Origin: Piscinibacter lacus
Lineage (GTDB): Bacteria; Pseudomonadota; Gammaproteobacteria; Burkholderiales; Burkholderiaceae_C
Reading direction: 5' to 3'
NCBI RefSeq assembly: GCF_016735685.1
Contig: NZ_JAERRA010000001.1
Span: 930,001-994,000, forward strand
DNA: 64,000 bases
Positions 44,250 to 53,187 of the stretch are shown here, piece after piece; positions within the stretch are counted from its first letter, which is position 1, and each line of letters starts with the position of its first letter. The position numbers were made by a program, and so were the translations under genes. The notes beneath the pieces are model-generated. The model did not search any database. It was given only the letters and a program-made list of their open reading frames with translations, and was not told the origin of the DNA.

Positions 44250-45587
44250 ATGTCTGCCCCTGTTGCGATCCGCCGCCTTGCCACCACCGCCGACGGCTTC
44301 GAGGCCGATTTCCAGCGCGTGCTGCACTGGTCGGCCGAGACCGATGCCGCCATCGAGGACCGGGTGGCCGAGATCGTCGAGGCCGTCCGCATGCGCGGCG
44401 ACGCGGCGGTGCTGGAATGCACCGCCCGCTTCGACGGCCTGAACGCCGCCAGCGTCGCTGCGCTGGAGCTGAGCCGCGCCGAGCTGAAGGCCGCCTTCGA
44501 AGGCTTGCCGGACGCCCAGCGCGTGGCCCTGGAGGCCGCCGCCGCCCGCGTCCGCAGCTACCACGCGCGCCAGCTCGAAGCCTGCGGCCGAAGCTGGAGC
44601 TACCGCGACGAGGACGGCAGCCTGCTCGGCCAGAAGGTCACGCCGCTGGACCGTGTCGGCATCTATGTGCCGGGCGGCAAGGCGGCCTACCCGAGCAGCG
44701 TGCTGATGAATGCCATCCCGGCCCAGGTGGCCGGGGTCGGCGAGATCGTCATGGTCGTGCCCACCCCGCGCGGCGAGAAGAACCCGCTGGTGCTGGCCGC
44801 CGCCTATGTGGCGGGCGTGCACCGCGCCTTCACCCTGGGCGGCGCGCAGGCCGTGGCGGCCCTGGCCTATGGCACGGCCACCGTGCCGCGGGTCGACAAG
44901 ATCACCGGCCCCGGCAATGCCTATGTGGCCAGCGCCAAGCGCCGCGTGTTCGGGCAAGTGGGCATCGACATGATTGCCGGGCCCAGCGAGATCCTGGTGC
45001 TGGCTGACGGCAGCACGCCGGCCGACTGGGTGGCCATCGATCTCTTCAGCCAGGCCGAGCATGACGAGCTGGCGCAGAGCATCCTGCTCTGCCCCGACGC
45101 GGCCTACCTGGATGCAGTGCAGGCCGCCATCGACCGCCTGCTGCCCGGCATGCCGCGCCGGGAAGTGATCCGCGCCAGCCTGGAAGGCCGCGGCGCGCTG
45201 ATCCTGACCCGCGACATGGACGAGGCCTGCGCCATCAGCAACCGCATCGCGCCCGAGCACCTGGAGGTGTCGAGCGCCGAGCCGCATCGCTGGGAGCCGC
45301 TGCTGCGCCACGCCGGCGCGATCTTCCTGGGCGCCTACACCAGCGAGAGCCTGGGCGACTACTGCGCCGGCCCCAATCACGTGCTGCCGACCAGCGGCAC
45401 GGCGCGCTTTTCCTCGCCGCTGGGCGTCTACGACTTCCAGAAGCGCAGCAGCCTGATCGAGGTCAGCGCGGCCGGCGCCGCCGTGCTGGGCCCGATCGCC
45501 GCCGAGCTGGCCTACGGCGAAGGCCTGCAAGCCCATGCCCGGGCCGCCGAGCTGCGCCTGCCCGTGGTGCCGCCGCAGCGAACTTGA
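44250..45587 (+). CDS. hisD: Histidinol dehydrogenase
   Basis: Oxidises L-histidinol to L-histidine in two NAD-dependent steps (445 residues). Landmarks: [34 protein letters not shown], the zinc and substrate ligands in [14 protein letters not shown], and the catalytic Glu-His pair in RIAPEHLEV, followed by the zinc His in [20 protein letters not shown]. In a usual his operon hisC follows directly; here about 770 bases with a toxin-antitoxin pair intervene. Confidence 0.97.
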   Translation: MSAPVAIRRLATTADGFEADFQRVLHWSAETDAAIEDRVAEIVEAVRMRGDAAVLECTARFDGLNAASVAALELSRAELKAAFEGLPDAQRVALEAAAARVRSYHARQLEACGRSWSYRDEDGSLLGQKVTPLDRVGIYVPGGKAAYPSSVLMNAIPAQVAGVGEIVMVVPTPRGEKNPLVLAAAYVAGVHRAFTLGGAQAVAALAYGTATVPRVDKITGPGNAYVASAKRRVFGQVGIDMIAGPSEILVLADGSTPADWVAIDLFSQAEHDELAQSILLCPDAAYLDAVQAAIDRLLPGMPRREVIRASLEGRGALILTRDMDEACAISNRIAPEHLEVSSAEPHRWEPLLRHAGAIFLGAYTSESLGDYCAGPNHVLPTSGTARFSSPLGVYDFQKRSSLIEVSAAGAAVLGPIAAELAYGEGLQAHARAAELRLPVVPPQRT

Positions 45588-45601
45588 CCGGGCACGGCAT
45601 G

Positions 45602-45634
45602 GACACGAAAATCGTGCAACACGAACTTCGTGTC
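45602..45634 (+). promoter_or_regulatory. Two-palindrome operator upstream of the toxin-antitoxin pair
   Basis: CACGA-AAA-TCGTG (45604-45616) and ACACGAA-C-TTCGTGT (45619-45633) are two adjacent palindromes with centres 16 bp apart. The outermost GACACGAA (45602-45609) and TTCGTGTC (45627-45634) also form a longer inverted repeat, followed by TTTT. This is the expected layout of an autoregulatory operator for a ribbon-helix-helix antitoxin. It may also fold as a hairpin after hisD. Confidence 0.7.
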
Positions 45635-45677
45635 TTTTGCCTTGCGTCCCGCTGAGGGCCGGGCCCGGGAGCCTGCG

Positions 45678-45917
45678 ATGAAAAACGTCACCGTCACCAT
45701 GGAAGAAAGCGTCGCCGAATGGGCCCGCCTGGAAGCCGCGCGGCGCAATACCAGCGTCTCCCGCCTGATCGGCGAGATGCTGGCCGAGAAGATGCGCCAC
45801 GACGATGCCTACGAGCGCGCGATGCGCGAGGCGCTGGAGTTCCGCCTGCTGCCCTTCGAAGGCCCGCCGCTGACGCGCGAGGAGATCTATGCCGAACGCC
45901 TCGACCGTTTTCGTTGA
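45678..45917 (+). CDS. Antitoxin, ribbon-helix-helix (CopG-like), VapB-type
   Basis: A 79-residue protein. MKNVTVTMEESVAEWARLEAARRN gives a beta strand followed by an alpha helix, then TSVSRLIGEMLAEKM: a ribbon-helix-helix DNA-binding domain. The C-terminal [22 protein letters not shown] would wrap the toxin. The gene overlaps the PIN toxin gene by 29 bases, which is typical of such pairs. I chose ATG 45678 over 45630 because the latter lies inside the operator region. Confidence 0.85.
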   Translation: MKNVTVTMEESVAEWARLEAARRNTSVSRLIGEMLAEKMRHDDAYERAMREALEFRLLPFEGPPLTREEIYAERLDRFR

Positions 45918-46332
45918 CACCAACGTCCTGCTCTACGCGCAGGATCCACGCAGCCCGGACAAGCAGCGGGCCGCCAGCCGCTGGCTGCAGCAATGCTGGC
46001 AGACCGACAGCGGCCGCATCAGCACCCAGGTGCTACACGAGTTCTACGTGAACCTGCGCCGCCTGGCGCCCAAGCTGGCCCTGCGCGAAGCGCGTGCCAT
46101 GGTCGCCCGCTACCGCCTGTGGCGGCCTCTGCTGGTCGACGAGGCCACCGTCGATCTGGCCTGGGAGATCCAGGACCAGCATCCCTTGAGCTACTGGGAC
46201 GCGCTGATGGTGGCCGCCGCCCGCCAGCAAGGCTGTGCGGTGATGCTCACCGAGGACCTGCAGCACGGGCTGCAACTTGGCGGCGTGCGCATCGTCGACC
46301 CCTTCCGCGAACCCCCCGGGGCGCCGGCTTGA
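45889..46332 (+). CDS. PIN-domain toxin, VapC-type ribonuclease
   Basis: A 147-residue PIN nuclease. The acidic metal-binding residues are all visible: Asp in [13 protein letters not shown] (about 10), Glu in [11 protein letters not shown] (about 51), Asp in [12 protein letters not shown] (about 104) and Asp in MLTEDLQHG (about 122). It is therefore probably active and would cleave specific RNAs when not held by the antitoxin. It ends 25 bases before hisC. The RNA target cannot be predicted from sequence. Confidence 0.88.
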   Translation: MPNASTVFVDTNVLLYAQDPRSPDKQRAASRWLQQCWQTDSGRISTQVLHEFYVNLRRLAPKLALREARAMVARYRLWRPLLVDEATVDLAWEIQDQHPLSYWDALMVAAARQQGCAVMLTEDLQHGLQLGGVRIVDPFREPPGAPA

Positions 46333-46357
46333 AGCCGCGCCCCCTGAAAGCCCCCCG

Positions 46358-47443
46358 ATGAGCCGCTACTGGAGCGATGTCGTCCACCGCCTGACCCCCT
46401 ATGTGCCGGGCGAACAGCCCCGCATCGAGGGCCTCGTCAAGCTCAACACCAACGAGTGCCCCTACGGCCCCAGCGAGGCCGTGCTGGCCGCGATGGCGGC
46501 GCAGACGGGCGAGGCCCTGCGCCTTTATCCCGACCCGCAGTCCAGCGCGCTGCGCGAGGCCATCGCCGCCCATCACGGCCTCAAGCCCGCCCAGGTCTTC
46601 GTCGGCAATGGCTCGGACGAGGTGTTGGCCCATGCCTTCCTCGCCCTGCTCAAGCACGAGGCGCCGCTGCTGCACCCGGACATCTCCTACAGCTTCTATC
46701 CGGTCTATGCCAAGCTCTATGGCATCCACACCCGCGAGCTGCCGCTGGCCGAGGACTTCGGCATCCGCGTCGATGATTTCCTCGCCGCCACAGGCGATGC
46801 CCAGGGCGCCGGCGCCATCATCTTCCCCAATCCGAATGCACCCACCGGCATGGCCCTGCCGCGGGCCGAGATCCGCCGCCTGCTCGACGGCGTGCCGGAT
46901 GCGCCAGTCGTGATCGACGAGGCCTATGTCGATTTCGGCGGCGAATCGGCCGCGGCCCTGATCGACCGCTATCCGCAACTGCTGGTCACCCGCACGCTGT
47001 CCAAGTCGCGCGCGCTGGCCGGCCTGCGGGTGGGCTATGCGCTGGGCGACCCGGCGCTGATCGAGGCGCTGACGCGGGTGAAGGACAGCTTCAACTCCTA
47101 CCCGCTGGACCGGGTGGCAGCGGCGGGCGCGGTCGCTTCCATGCAGGACGAGGCCTGGTTTGCCGCCACCTGCGCGCGCATCGTCGCCACCCGCGAGCGG
47201 CTGACGGCGGCGCTGGCCGCGCGCGGCTTCCAGGTGCTGCCCTCGGCCGCCAACTTCGTCTTCGCCCGCCACCCCGGCCATGCCGGCGCGGCCCTGGCCG
47301 CAGCGCTGCGCGAGCACAAGGTGCTGGTGCGCCAGTTCCCGCGGCCCGCGCGCATTGCCGATTTCCTGCGCATCAGCATCGGCACCGAGGCGCAGACCGA
47401 CACCCTGCTGGCCGCGCTCGACCGCGTGCTGGCGGCCGCCTGA
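46358..47443 (+). CDS. hisC: Histidinol-phosphate aminotransferase
   Basis: PLP-dependent aminotransferase (361 residues) of fold type I, converting imidazole-acetol phosphate to histidinol phosphate. [12 protein letters not shown] near the N-terminus, [40 protein letters not shown] and [18 protein letters not shown] with the PLP Lys are present. The start [18 protein letters not shown] is preferred over an ATG 27 codons earlier that lies inside vapC. Confidence 0.96.
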   Translation: MSRYWSDVVHRLTPYVPGEQPRIEGLVKLNTNECPYGPSEAVLAAMAAQTGEALRLYPDPQSSALREAIAAHHGLKPAQVFVGNGSDEVLAHAFLALLKHEAPLLHPDISYSFYPVYAKLYGIHTRELPLAEDFGIRVDDFLAATGDAQGAGAIIFPNPNAPTGMALPRAEIRRLLDGVPDAPVVIDEAYVDFGGESAAALIDRYPQLLVTRTLSKSRALAGLRVGYALGDPALIEALTRVKDSFNSYPLDRVAAAGAVASMQDEAWFAATCARIVATRERLTAALAARGFQVLPSAANFVFARHPGHAGAALAAALREHKVLVRQFPRPARIADFLRISIGTEAQTDTLLAALDRVLAAA

Positions 47444-47468
47444 TCCCTCTTTCCGCGAGTCGCCCGCC

Positions 47469-48068
47469 ATGAGCAGCCTCCCCCGCACCGCCTCCGTCCA
47501 GCGCGACACCAAGGAGACGCAGATCCATGTGGCCGTCAACCTCGACGGCACGGGCGAAGCCCAGCTCGCCACCGGCATCGGCTTCTTCGACCACATGCTC
47601 GACCAGATCGCCCGCCACGGCCTGATCGACCTCCGCATCGACGCGAAGGGCGATCTGCACATCGACGGCCACCACACGGTGGAGGATGTCGGCATCACCC
47701 TCGGCCAGGCCTTTGCCCAGGCGGTGGGCGACAAGCGCGGCATCCGCCGCTACGGCCATGCCTATGTGCCGCTCGATGAAGCCCTGTCGCGCGTGACCAT
47801 CGACTTCTCCGGCCGGCCCGGCCTGCACATGGACGTGAACTTCACCGCCGGCAGCATCGGCGGCCTGGACACCCAGCTCGTCTTCGAGTTCTTCCAGGGC
47901 TTCGTCAACCATGCCGGCGCGACCCTGCACATCGACAACCTCAAGGGCCACAACGCGCACCACCAGTGCGAGACGATCTTCAAGGCCTTCGCCCGCGCGA
48001 CACGGTTTGCGCTGGAGATCGACCCCCGCGCCGCCGGCGTGATTCCTTCCACCAAAGGCAGCCTCTGA
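47469..48068 (+). CDS. hisB: Imidazoleglycerol-phosphate dehydratase
   Basis: Manganese-dependent dehydratase (199 residues), monofunctional: there is no HisB-N phosphatase domain. Metal-binding motifs are [24 protein letters not shown] and [16 protein letters not shown]. The stop codon shares its last base with the hisH ATG (TGATG). Confidence 0.97.
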   Translation: MSSLPRTASVQRDTKETQIHVAVNLDGTGEAQLATGIGFFDHMLDQIARHGLIDLRIDAKGDLHIDGHHTVEDVGITLGQAFAQAVGDKRGIRRYGHAYVPLDEALSRVTIDFSGRPGLHMDVNFTAGSIGGLDTQLVFEFFQGFVNHAGATLHIDNLKGHNAHHQCETIFKAFARATRFALEIDPRAAGVIPSTKGSL

Positions 48069-48745
48069 TGGGACGCGTCGCCGTCATCGACTACGGCATG
48101 GGCAATCTGCGCTCGGTGTCGCAGGCCGTGATGCATGCCGCCCAGGGCCTGGGCGGGGCGGCGCCCGAGGTCATCGTCACCGCCGATCCGGCGGCCGTGC
48201 GTGCGGCCGAGCGCGTCGTGCTGCCCGGCCAGGGCGCCATGCGCGACTGCATGCGCGAGCTGCGCGAAGCCCACGATGGCGAGCTGCTCGCCGCCGTGCG
48301 GGAGGCGGCGGCCAGCAAGCCGCTGATGGGCGTGTGCGTTGGCATGCAGATGCTGCTCGACCATTCCGAGGAGCAGGACACGCCCGGCCTGGGCCTGATC
48401 CCCGGCCGCGTCCGGCGCTTCCGGCTCGACGACGCCCTGCAGGCCGACGGCAGCCGCCACAAGGTGCCGCAGATGGGCTGGAACCGCGTGCGCCAGCACC
48501 CCTTCCGGGGCGGGGCGGTGCATCCGGTCTGGGCCGGCGTGCCCGACGAGGCCTGGTTCTACTTCGTGCACAGCTACCACGCCGCGCCGGACGATGCGGC
48601 CCACACCGCGGGCAGCACCGAGTACGGTTTGCGATTTACCAGCGCGGTGGCCCGGGATAATATTTTCGCGACCCAGTTCCACCCCGAGAAGAGCGCGGCA
48701 CACGGCCTGGCCCTTTACCGCAACTTCTTGAGCTGGCGTCCCTGA
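48068..48745 (+). CDS. hisH: Imidazole glycerol phosphate synthase glutaminase subunit
   Basis: Class I glutamine amidotransferase (225 residues) that feeds ammonia to HisF. It has [11 protein letters not shown], the oxyanion strand and nucleophile Cys in [11 protein letters not shown] (about residue 91), and the His-Glu pair in [10 protein letters not shown]. HisF, its obligate partner, is not encoded in this window. Confidence 0.97.
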   Translation: MGRVAVIDYGMGNLRSVSQAVMHAAQGLGGAAPEVIVTADPAAVRAAERVVLPGQGAMRDCMRELREAHDGELLAAVREAAASKPLMGVCVGMQMLLDHSEEQDTPGLGLIPGRVRRFRLDDALQADGSRHKVPQMGWNRVRQHPFRGGAVHPVWAGVPDEAWFYFVHSYHAAPDDAAHTAGSTEYGLRFTSAVARDNIFATQFHPEKSAAHGLALYRNFLSWRP

Positions 48746-48794
48746 GGCCTGCAGCCGCGGTCCGTCCTTCCCGCCCCCATCCCTCGAACCGGCC

Positions 48795-49547
48795 ATGCTC
48801 CTGATTCCTGCCATCGACCTCAAGGACGGCCGATGCGTCCGCCTGCAACAGGGCGACATGAACGTCTCCACCACCTTTGGTGAGGATCCCGCCGCCATGG
48901 CCCGCCGCTGGATCGATGCGGGCGCGCGTCGCCTGCACCTGGTCGACCTGAACGGCGCCTTCGCCGGCAAGCCGGTCAACGAGCCCGCGATCAAGGCCAT
49001 CCTCAAGGAGGTCGGCGAAGAGATCCCGGTGCAGCTCGGCGGCGGCATCCGCGACCTCGACACCATCGAGCGCTACCTCGACGGCGGCTTGAGCTACATC
49101 ATCATCGGCACCGCCGCGGTCAAGAACCCCGGCTTCCTGCGCGATGCCTGCACGGCCTTCGGCGGCCACATCATCGTCGGCCTCGATGCCAAGGACGGCA
49201 AGGTCGCGACCGACGGCTGGAGCAAGCTGACCGGCCACGAGGTGGTGGACCTCGCCAAGAAGTTCGAGGACTACGGCGTCGAAGCCGTGATCTACACCGA
49301 CATCGGCCGCGACGGCATGCTGACCGGCATCAACATCGAGGCCACCGTCAAGCTGGCCCAGGCCCTGACCATTCCGGTCATTGCCTCCGGCGGCCTGTCG
49401 AACCTGGCCGACATCGAGGCGCTGTGCGCGGTCGAATCCGAAGGCGTGCAGGGCGTGATCTGCGGCCGTGCGATCTACACCGGCGCGCTCGACCTTGCGG
49501 CCGGCCAGCGCCTGGCCGACGAGCTGACCGGGATCTCGCAAGGCTGA
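48795..49547 (+). CDS. hisA: ProFAR isomerase (phosphoribosylformimino-5-aminoimidazole carboxamide ribotide isomerase)
   Basis: TIM-barrel isomerase (250 residues): [17 protein letters not shown] with the catalytic Asp, [41 protein letters not shown] with the second Asp, and [13 protein letters not shown] 49-base gap separates it from hisH. It is the last his gene here; hisF, hisI and hisE, which normally follow, are absent. Confidence 0.96.
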   Translation: MLLIPAIDLKDGRCVRLQQGDMNVSTTFGEDPAAMARRWIDAGARRLHLVDLNGAFAGKPVNEPAIKAILKEVGEEIPVQLGGGIRDLDTIERYLDGGLSYIIIGTAAVKNPGFLRDACTAFGGHIIVGLDAKDGKVATDGWSKLTGHEVVDLAKKFEDYGVEAVIYTDIGRDGMLTGINIEATVKLAQALTIPVIASGGLSNLADIEALCAVESEGVQGVICGRAIYTGALDLAAGQRLADELTGISQG

Positions 49548-49728
49548 GGCACGCGCGCCTGGGGCTGCGCGCCGCGCAGCTGCGGGCCACGCCTGGGCCG
49601 GGCACCCGGTTCTTCTGCTGTGCTTTGACCCGGTCGACCCGCCGCGCTTGGCCGCACCGGGTGCAAGCGTTAGGCCCCGTGAAGGCAGGTCGCTGCCGGG
49701 TGCTGACCGGCTTCCTACAATCCAAGCC
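49548..49728 (+). promoter_or_regulatory. hisA-lpxC junction with probable lpxC -10
   Basis: This 181-base stretch holds no gene and no recognisable hisF remnant. CTGCGCGCCGCGCAG at 49565-49579 can form a short hairpin. TACAAT at 49715-49720 ends 8 bases before the lpxC ATG, which would give an almost leaderless mRNA. Confidence 0.5.
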
Positions 49729-50667
49729 ATGTTGGCCCAACGCAGTCTCAAGACCCTCACCCGCGCCGTTGGCGTCGGCCTGCACAGCGGGCAGCGGGTC
49801 GAGCTGACTCTCCGGCCTGCGCCGGTCGACACCGGCATCGTCTTCCGTCGGGTCGACCTGCCGGTGCCGGTGGAGATTCCGGTCACGGCCACTTCGGTCT
49901 GCGACACGCGGCTGGCCTCGACCCTGTCGCCCGGTGGCGATCCCGGTGCGCCCAAGGTCAACACCGTCGAGCACCTGATGAGCGCCTGCTGCGGCCTGGG
50001 CATCGACAACCTGATCATCGACATCACCGCCGAGGAGGTGCCCATCCTCGACGGCTCCTCGGCCAGCTTCGTCTACTTGCTGCAGAGCGCCGGCGTGCAG
50101 GGCCAGGCCGCGGCCAAGCGCTTCCTGCGGGTGAAGAAGCCGGTGGAAGTGCGCGAGGGCCAGGGCGCCGGCCTCAAGTGGGCGCGGCTGGAGCCGCACC
50201 ATGGCTACAAGCTGGCTTTCGAGATCGACTTCGACCATCCGGCGGTGGATGCCACCGGCCAGCGCGTCGAGTTCGACTTCGCCCGCGGTGACTACGGCCG
50301 CGACATCGCCCGCGCCCGCACCTTCGGCTTCACCAAGGACGTAGACATGATGCGGGCTCGCGGCCTGAGCCTGGGCGGCAGCATGGACAACGCCATCGTC
50401 GTGGCCGACCGCCGTGTGCTGAATGCCGACGGCCTGCGCTACGACGACGAGTTCGTGAAGCACAAGATCCTCGACGCCATCGGCGACCTCTACATCGCCG
50501 GCAAACCGCTGCTGGCCGCCTACAGCGCCTACAAGAGCGGCCACGCGCTCAACAACAAGCTGCTGCGTGCGCTGCTGGACGATCCCGAGGCCTGGGAGAT
50601 CGCTTCCTTCGAGCGCGAGGCCGATGCGCCGCGCGGCTTCGCACCGGCTGTCGGCTTCGGCCGCTGA
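49729..50667 (+). CDS. lpxC: UDP-3-O-acyl-N-acetylglucosamine deacetylase
   Basis: Zinc deacetylase (312 residues), the committed step of lipid A synthesis. [21 protein letters not shown] is the typical N-terminus. Zinc ligands are His in [15 protein letters not shown] and [14 protein letters not shown] (His and Asp). The C-terminal catalytic His lies in KSGHALNN. A longer frame from 49648 is discarded. LpxC normally stands at the end of the ftsZ division cluster; its position after hisA is unusual. Confidence 0.97.
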   Translation: MLAQRSLKTLTRAVGVGLHSGQRVELTLRPAPVDTGIVFRRVDLPVPVEIPVTATSVCDTRLASTLSPGGDPGAPKVNTVEHLMSACCGLGIDNLIIDITAEEVPILDGSSASFVYLLQSAGVQGQAAAKRFLRVKKPVEVREGQGAGLKWARLEPHHGYKLAFEIDFDHPAVDATGQRVEFDFARGDYGRDIARARTFGFTKDVDMMRARGLSLGGSMDNAIVVADRRVLNADGLRYDDEFVKHKILDAIGDLYIAGKPLLAAYSAYKSGHALNNKLLRALLDDPEAWEIASFEREADAPRGFAPAVGFGR

Positions 50668-50682
50668 GCCCGGGGCCCCGTC

Positions 50683-50868
50683 ATGCTGATCGCCCGCCTC
50701 GTCGTCGGCCTGCTGCTGCTGGCCTCCATCCTCTGCTTCGCGATGGCGATCGGCACCGGCCAGGCCGTCTGGCGCCGCCGCGGCCTGGTCATCCTGAAGT
50801 GGACGCTGCTGGCCGGTCTCGGCTTCTTCGGCGTGCTCTTCCTGGAGCGGCTGGTGGTGATGCTCTGA
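50683..50868 (+). CDS. Small two-helix membrane protein of unknown function
   Basis: A 61-residue protein with two hydrophobic segments, about residues 4-26 (ARLVVGLLLLASILCFAMAI) and 38-58 (LKWTLLAGLGFFGVLFLERL), joined by a basic loop QAVWRRRG. It starts 15 bases after lpxC and ends in a hairpin facing ruvC. I do not recognise a named family. The clean length, GC-biased codons and operon position support a real gene. Confidence 0.7.
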   Translation: MLIARLVVGLLLLASILCFAMAIGTGQAVWRRRGLVILKWTLLAGLGFFGVLFLERLVVML

Positions 50869-50890
50869 GCCCCGCGGCGGGGAAGGCTCA
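50866..50890. terminator. Hairpin carrying both stop codons of convergent genes
   Basis: TGAGCC (50866-50871) pairs with GGCTCA (50885-50890), with an inner CCGC/GCGG pairing. The TGA of the small membrane protein is in one arm, and the ruvC stop (TCA on the plus strand, 50888-50890) is in the other. Confidence 0.55.
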
Positions 50891-51445
50891 GTAGCTGCGC
50901 CCGCCCCGGTACTGGCTGTGCGCGCGCCGCTGCAGCGGCGTCACGGCGGCAATCGCCGCCTGCGAGCCGCCGACATGCACATGGGCGATCGCCAGGCCGA
51001 GCGCATCGGCCGCATCCGGCCCCGGCAGGCCCGGCAGCTTCAGCAGGTGCATGACCATGTGCTGCACCTGCTCCTTGCGCGCCTGGCCGGCGCCGACCAC
51101 GGCCTTCTTCAGCTGGGCCGAGGTGTATTCCGACACCGCCAGCCCGCGGCTGACCAGGGCGGCCAGCGCCGCGCCGCGCGCCTGGCCGAGCAGCAGCGTG
51201 CTCTGCGGGTTGACGTTGACGAAGACGATCTCCAGCGCCGCCTGCTGCGGCTCGTAGCGCGCGACGATCTCGCGCACGCCGTCGAAGATCAGCTTGATGC
51301 GCCCGGGCAGGTCGCCATTGGGCAGGCTGTCGGTGCGGATGGTGCCGCTGGCCAGGTAGCGCAGGCTGGCGCCCTCGGCCTCGATCACGCCGAAGCCGGT
51401 CGTGCGCAGGCCGGGGTCGATGCCAAGGACGCGGGTGGCGGACAT
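50888..51445 (-). CDS. ruvC: Holliday junction resolvase RuvC
   Basis: RNase H-fold endonuclease (185 residues) that cuts Holliday junctions. The catalytic acidic residues lie in [13 protein letters not shown] (Asp about 8), [14 protein letters not shown] (Glu about 68) and the C-terminal [14 protein letters not shown] (two Asp). ruvA and ruvB are not adjacent. It follows the CdsA-like gene by 4 bases. Confidence 0.96.
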   Translation of the reverse strand: MSATRVLGIDPGLRTTGFGVIEAEGASLRYLASGTIRTDSLPNGDLPGRIKLIFDGVREIVARYEPQQAALEIVFVNVNPQSTLLLGQARGAALAALVSRGLAVSEYTSAQLKKAVVGAGQARKEQVQHMVMHLLKLPGLPGPDAADALGLAIAHVHVGGSQAAIAAVTPLQRRAHSQYRGGRSY

Positions 51446-51449
51446 GGGC

Positions 51450-52460
51450 TCAGCGTCCGAGGCTGAAGTACCAGCGCACGGCATGGAAGAAGACCGGTGC
51501 GGCAAAGCACAGCGCTGCAATGCGGTCGAGCAGGCCGACCGCGCCGGTGACCGTGCCCAGGCCCTCGGCCCCGGCCGGCACCACGGCCACGCGGTGGCCC
51601 CAGTGGCGCACGCCGGCATCGCGCTTGAGGGCCTGCATCACCAGCTCGCCGAGCAGGCCGCTGCCGGCCGCGATCAGGGCCAGGCTCATGGCCTGCAGCG
51701 GCTTGAAGGGCGTGGCCCAGTACATCAGCGCGCCCGCCAGGCCGGCCGCCAGCGTGCCGCTGGCCCAGGCCCGCCAACTGAAGCGGCGGTCGATCTGCCG
51801 CACCACCGGCCGGCCCGGCAGGCGCCGGCTGGCCCAGCCCTGGACGAGCTGCCCGAGGCCGACGACGACGACCAGGAAGAAGACCAGGAAGGCACCCCGC
51901 CCGCCATGCCGCGGAAAGTTCAGCAGCAGCAGGGCCGGCGTGTGCGACAGGCCGTAGACGCAGACCATGATGCCCCACTGGATCTTGGCATTGCGTTCCA
52001 GGAAGCGCTGCGGATCGCCGGCCAGCGCGCTGGCCACCGGCAGCGCGAAGAAGGCATAGACCGGGATCATCACGCTGAACAGGTCGAAGCGCCGCGTGCC
52101 GACCAGCAGGTACTGCAGCGGCAGCACGACGAAGAAGGCCAGGATCAGCGCCCGGTGGTCGCTGCGGCCGGTGTGCATCAGGGTGATGAACTCGCGCAGC
52201 GCCAGGAAGCTGAAGAAGCCGAAGAGCAGGGTGGCACCCAGCGGCCCGCTGAGCCAGGACAGCCAGAACAGCAGGCTGCCGATCCAGACCGCGCGCAGGT
52301 CGCGCTGCAAGCTGGCCAGGCTCAGGCGCTGAGCCGGGCTGGGGTCGGGTCGCAGGCTGCGGGCGAACAGGGCCAGGCTGCTCAGGGCCAGCAGGCCGAA
52401 GACGATCAGGAACAGCAGGCCGGTCTGCTGGCTGACGCTGAGCGTGCGCAAGTCGCCCAT
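51450..52460 (-). CDS. Phosphatidate cytidylyltransferase-like membrane protein (CdsA/YnbB type)
   Basis: A polytopic membrane protein (336 residues, about eight helices) of the CTP:phosphatidate cytidylyltransferase family. Recognisable parts are [31 protein letters not shown] and the C-terminal block [13 protein letters not shown] ... [18 protein letters not shown]. The usual signature after KRDxG is GHGGxxDRxDS; here there are about a dozen extra residues, no HGG, and DRIA in place of DRxD. It sits with an acyltransferase gene 7 bases upstream, suggesting joint phospholipid function. Activity is uncertain. Confidence 0.82.
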   Translation of the reverse strand: MGDLRTLSVSQQTGLLFLIVFGLLALSSLALFARSLRPDPSPAQRLSLASLQRDLRAVWIGSLLFWLSWLSGPLGATLLFGFFSFLALREFITLMHTGRSDHRALILAFFVVLPLQYLLVGTRRFDLFSVMIPVYAFFALPVASALAGDPQRFLERNAKIQWGIMVCVYGLSHTPALLLLNFPRHGGRGAFLVFFLVVVVGLGQLVQGWASRRLPGRPVVRQIDRRFSWRAWASGTLAAGLAGALMYWATPFKPLQAMSLALIAAGSGLLGELVMQALKRDAGVRHWGHRVAVVPAGAEGLGTVTGAVGLLDRIAALCFAAPVFFHAVRWYFSLGR

Positions 52461-52467
52461 GGCGACC

Positions 52468-53097
52468 TCAGGGACTGGCCGGCCGCAGGGCCAGCACGGC
52501 GGCGCGCGCGCGCGCCAGGAAGTCGCGCTTGTCCTCGCCGCCGGCCGGCGGCGCCAGCGGCGCGCCGAAGCTGACCGTGCAGAGGATGGGCACCGGCACG
52601 ACCTCGCCCTTGGGCATCACGCGCTGGACGTTGTCGATCCAGGCCGGGATCAGCACCGCCTGCGGGAACTGCCGGGCCAGGTGGTAGAGCCCGGTCTTGA
52701 AGGCCTGCGGTTCGCCGAGGTTGCTGCGCGTGCCCTCGGGAAAGATCACCAGCGAATCGCCCGCGGAAAGCGCCTCGACCAGCGGCTCCAGCGGATCCTG
52801 GTCCTCGCTGCGGCTGCGGCTGACGTAGACGGCGCGGAAGACCTCGCGGGTGATCCAGTGCTTGAAGCGGCCGGTGGTCCAGTAGTCCCGGGCGGCGATC
52901 GGCCGGGTGCGGGCGCGCAGCTCGCGCGGCAGGGCGCACCAGATCAGCACCCAGTCGAGGTGGCTCTGGTGGTTGGCAAAGTAGATGCGCTGCTCGTCCT
53001 TCGGCACGCAGCCCAGCCAGTGGCCCTGGGCCCCGGTGACCAGGCGCGCGATGAAGGACAGCAACCAGCCCATGACGGTGGCGAGTCCGGTGCTCAT
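52468..53097 (-). CDS. 1-acylglycerol-3-phosphate O-acyltransferase family protein (PlsC-like, YihG type)
   Basis: A membrane-bound acyltransferase (209 residues) with the catalytic motif NHQSHLD (HxxxxD), the substrate-binding FPEGTRSN and the later block VLIPAWIDNVQRVMPKGE. One N-terminal membrane segment is seen. An alternative ATG at 53106 adds three residues. It probably makes phosphatidic acid for the CdsA-like enzyme encoded downstream. The gene lies between purH and the CdsA-like gene in the same direction. Confidence 0.87.
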   Translation of the reverse strand: MSTGLATVMGWLLSFIARLVTGAQGHWLGCVPKDEQRIYFANHQSHLDWVLIWCALPRELRARTRPIAARDYWTTGRFKHWITREVFRAVYVSRSRSEDQDPLEPLVEALSAGDSLVIFPEGTRSNLGEPQAFKTGLYHLARQFPQAVLIPAWIDNVQRVMPKGEVVPVPILCTVSFGAPLAPPAGGEDKRDFLARARAAVLALRPASP

Positions 53098-53187
53098 GCG
53101 CGGCATGCTAGCCCGCGGTGCATGACGCCGGCCTCCGCGGCCCCCCGGCTTGACGGCGCGCGCACACCGGGGCGTACGCGCGCGGGC

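Noticed and set aside
49548..49728. Search for a hisF remnant after hisA
   Set aside because: No stretch resembling the HisF N-terminus was seen in any frame; the gap looks like plain intergenic DNA.
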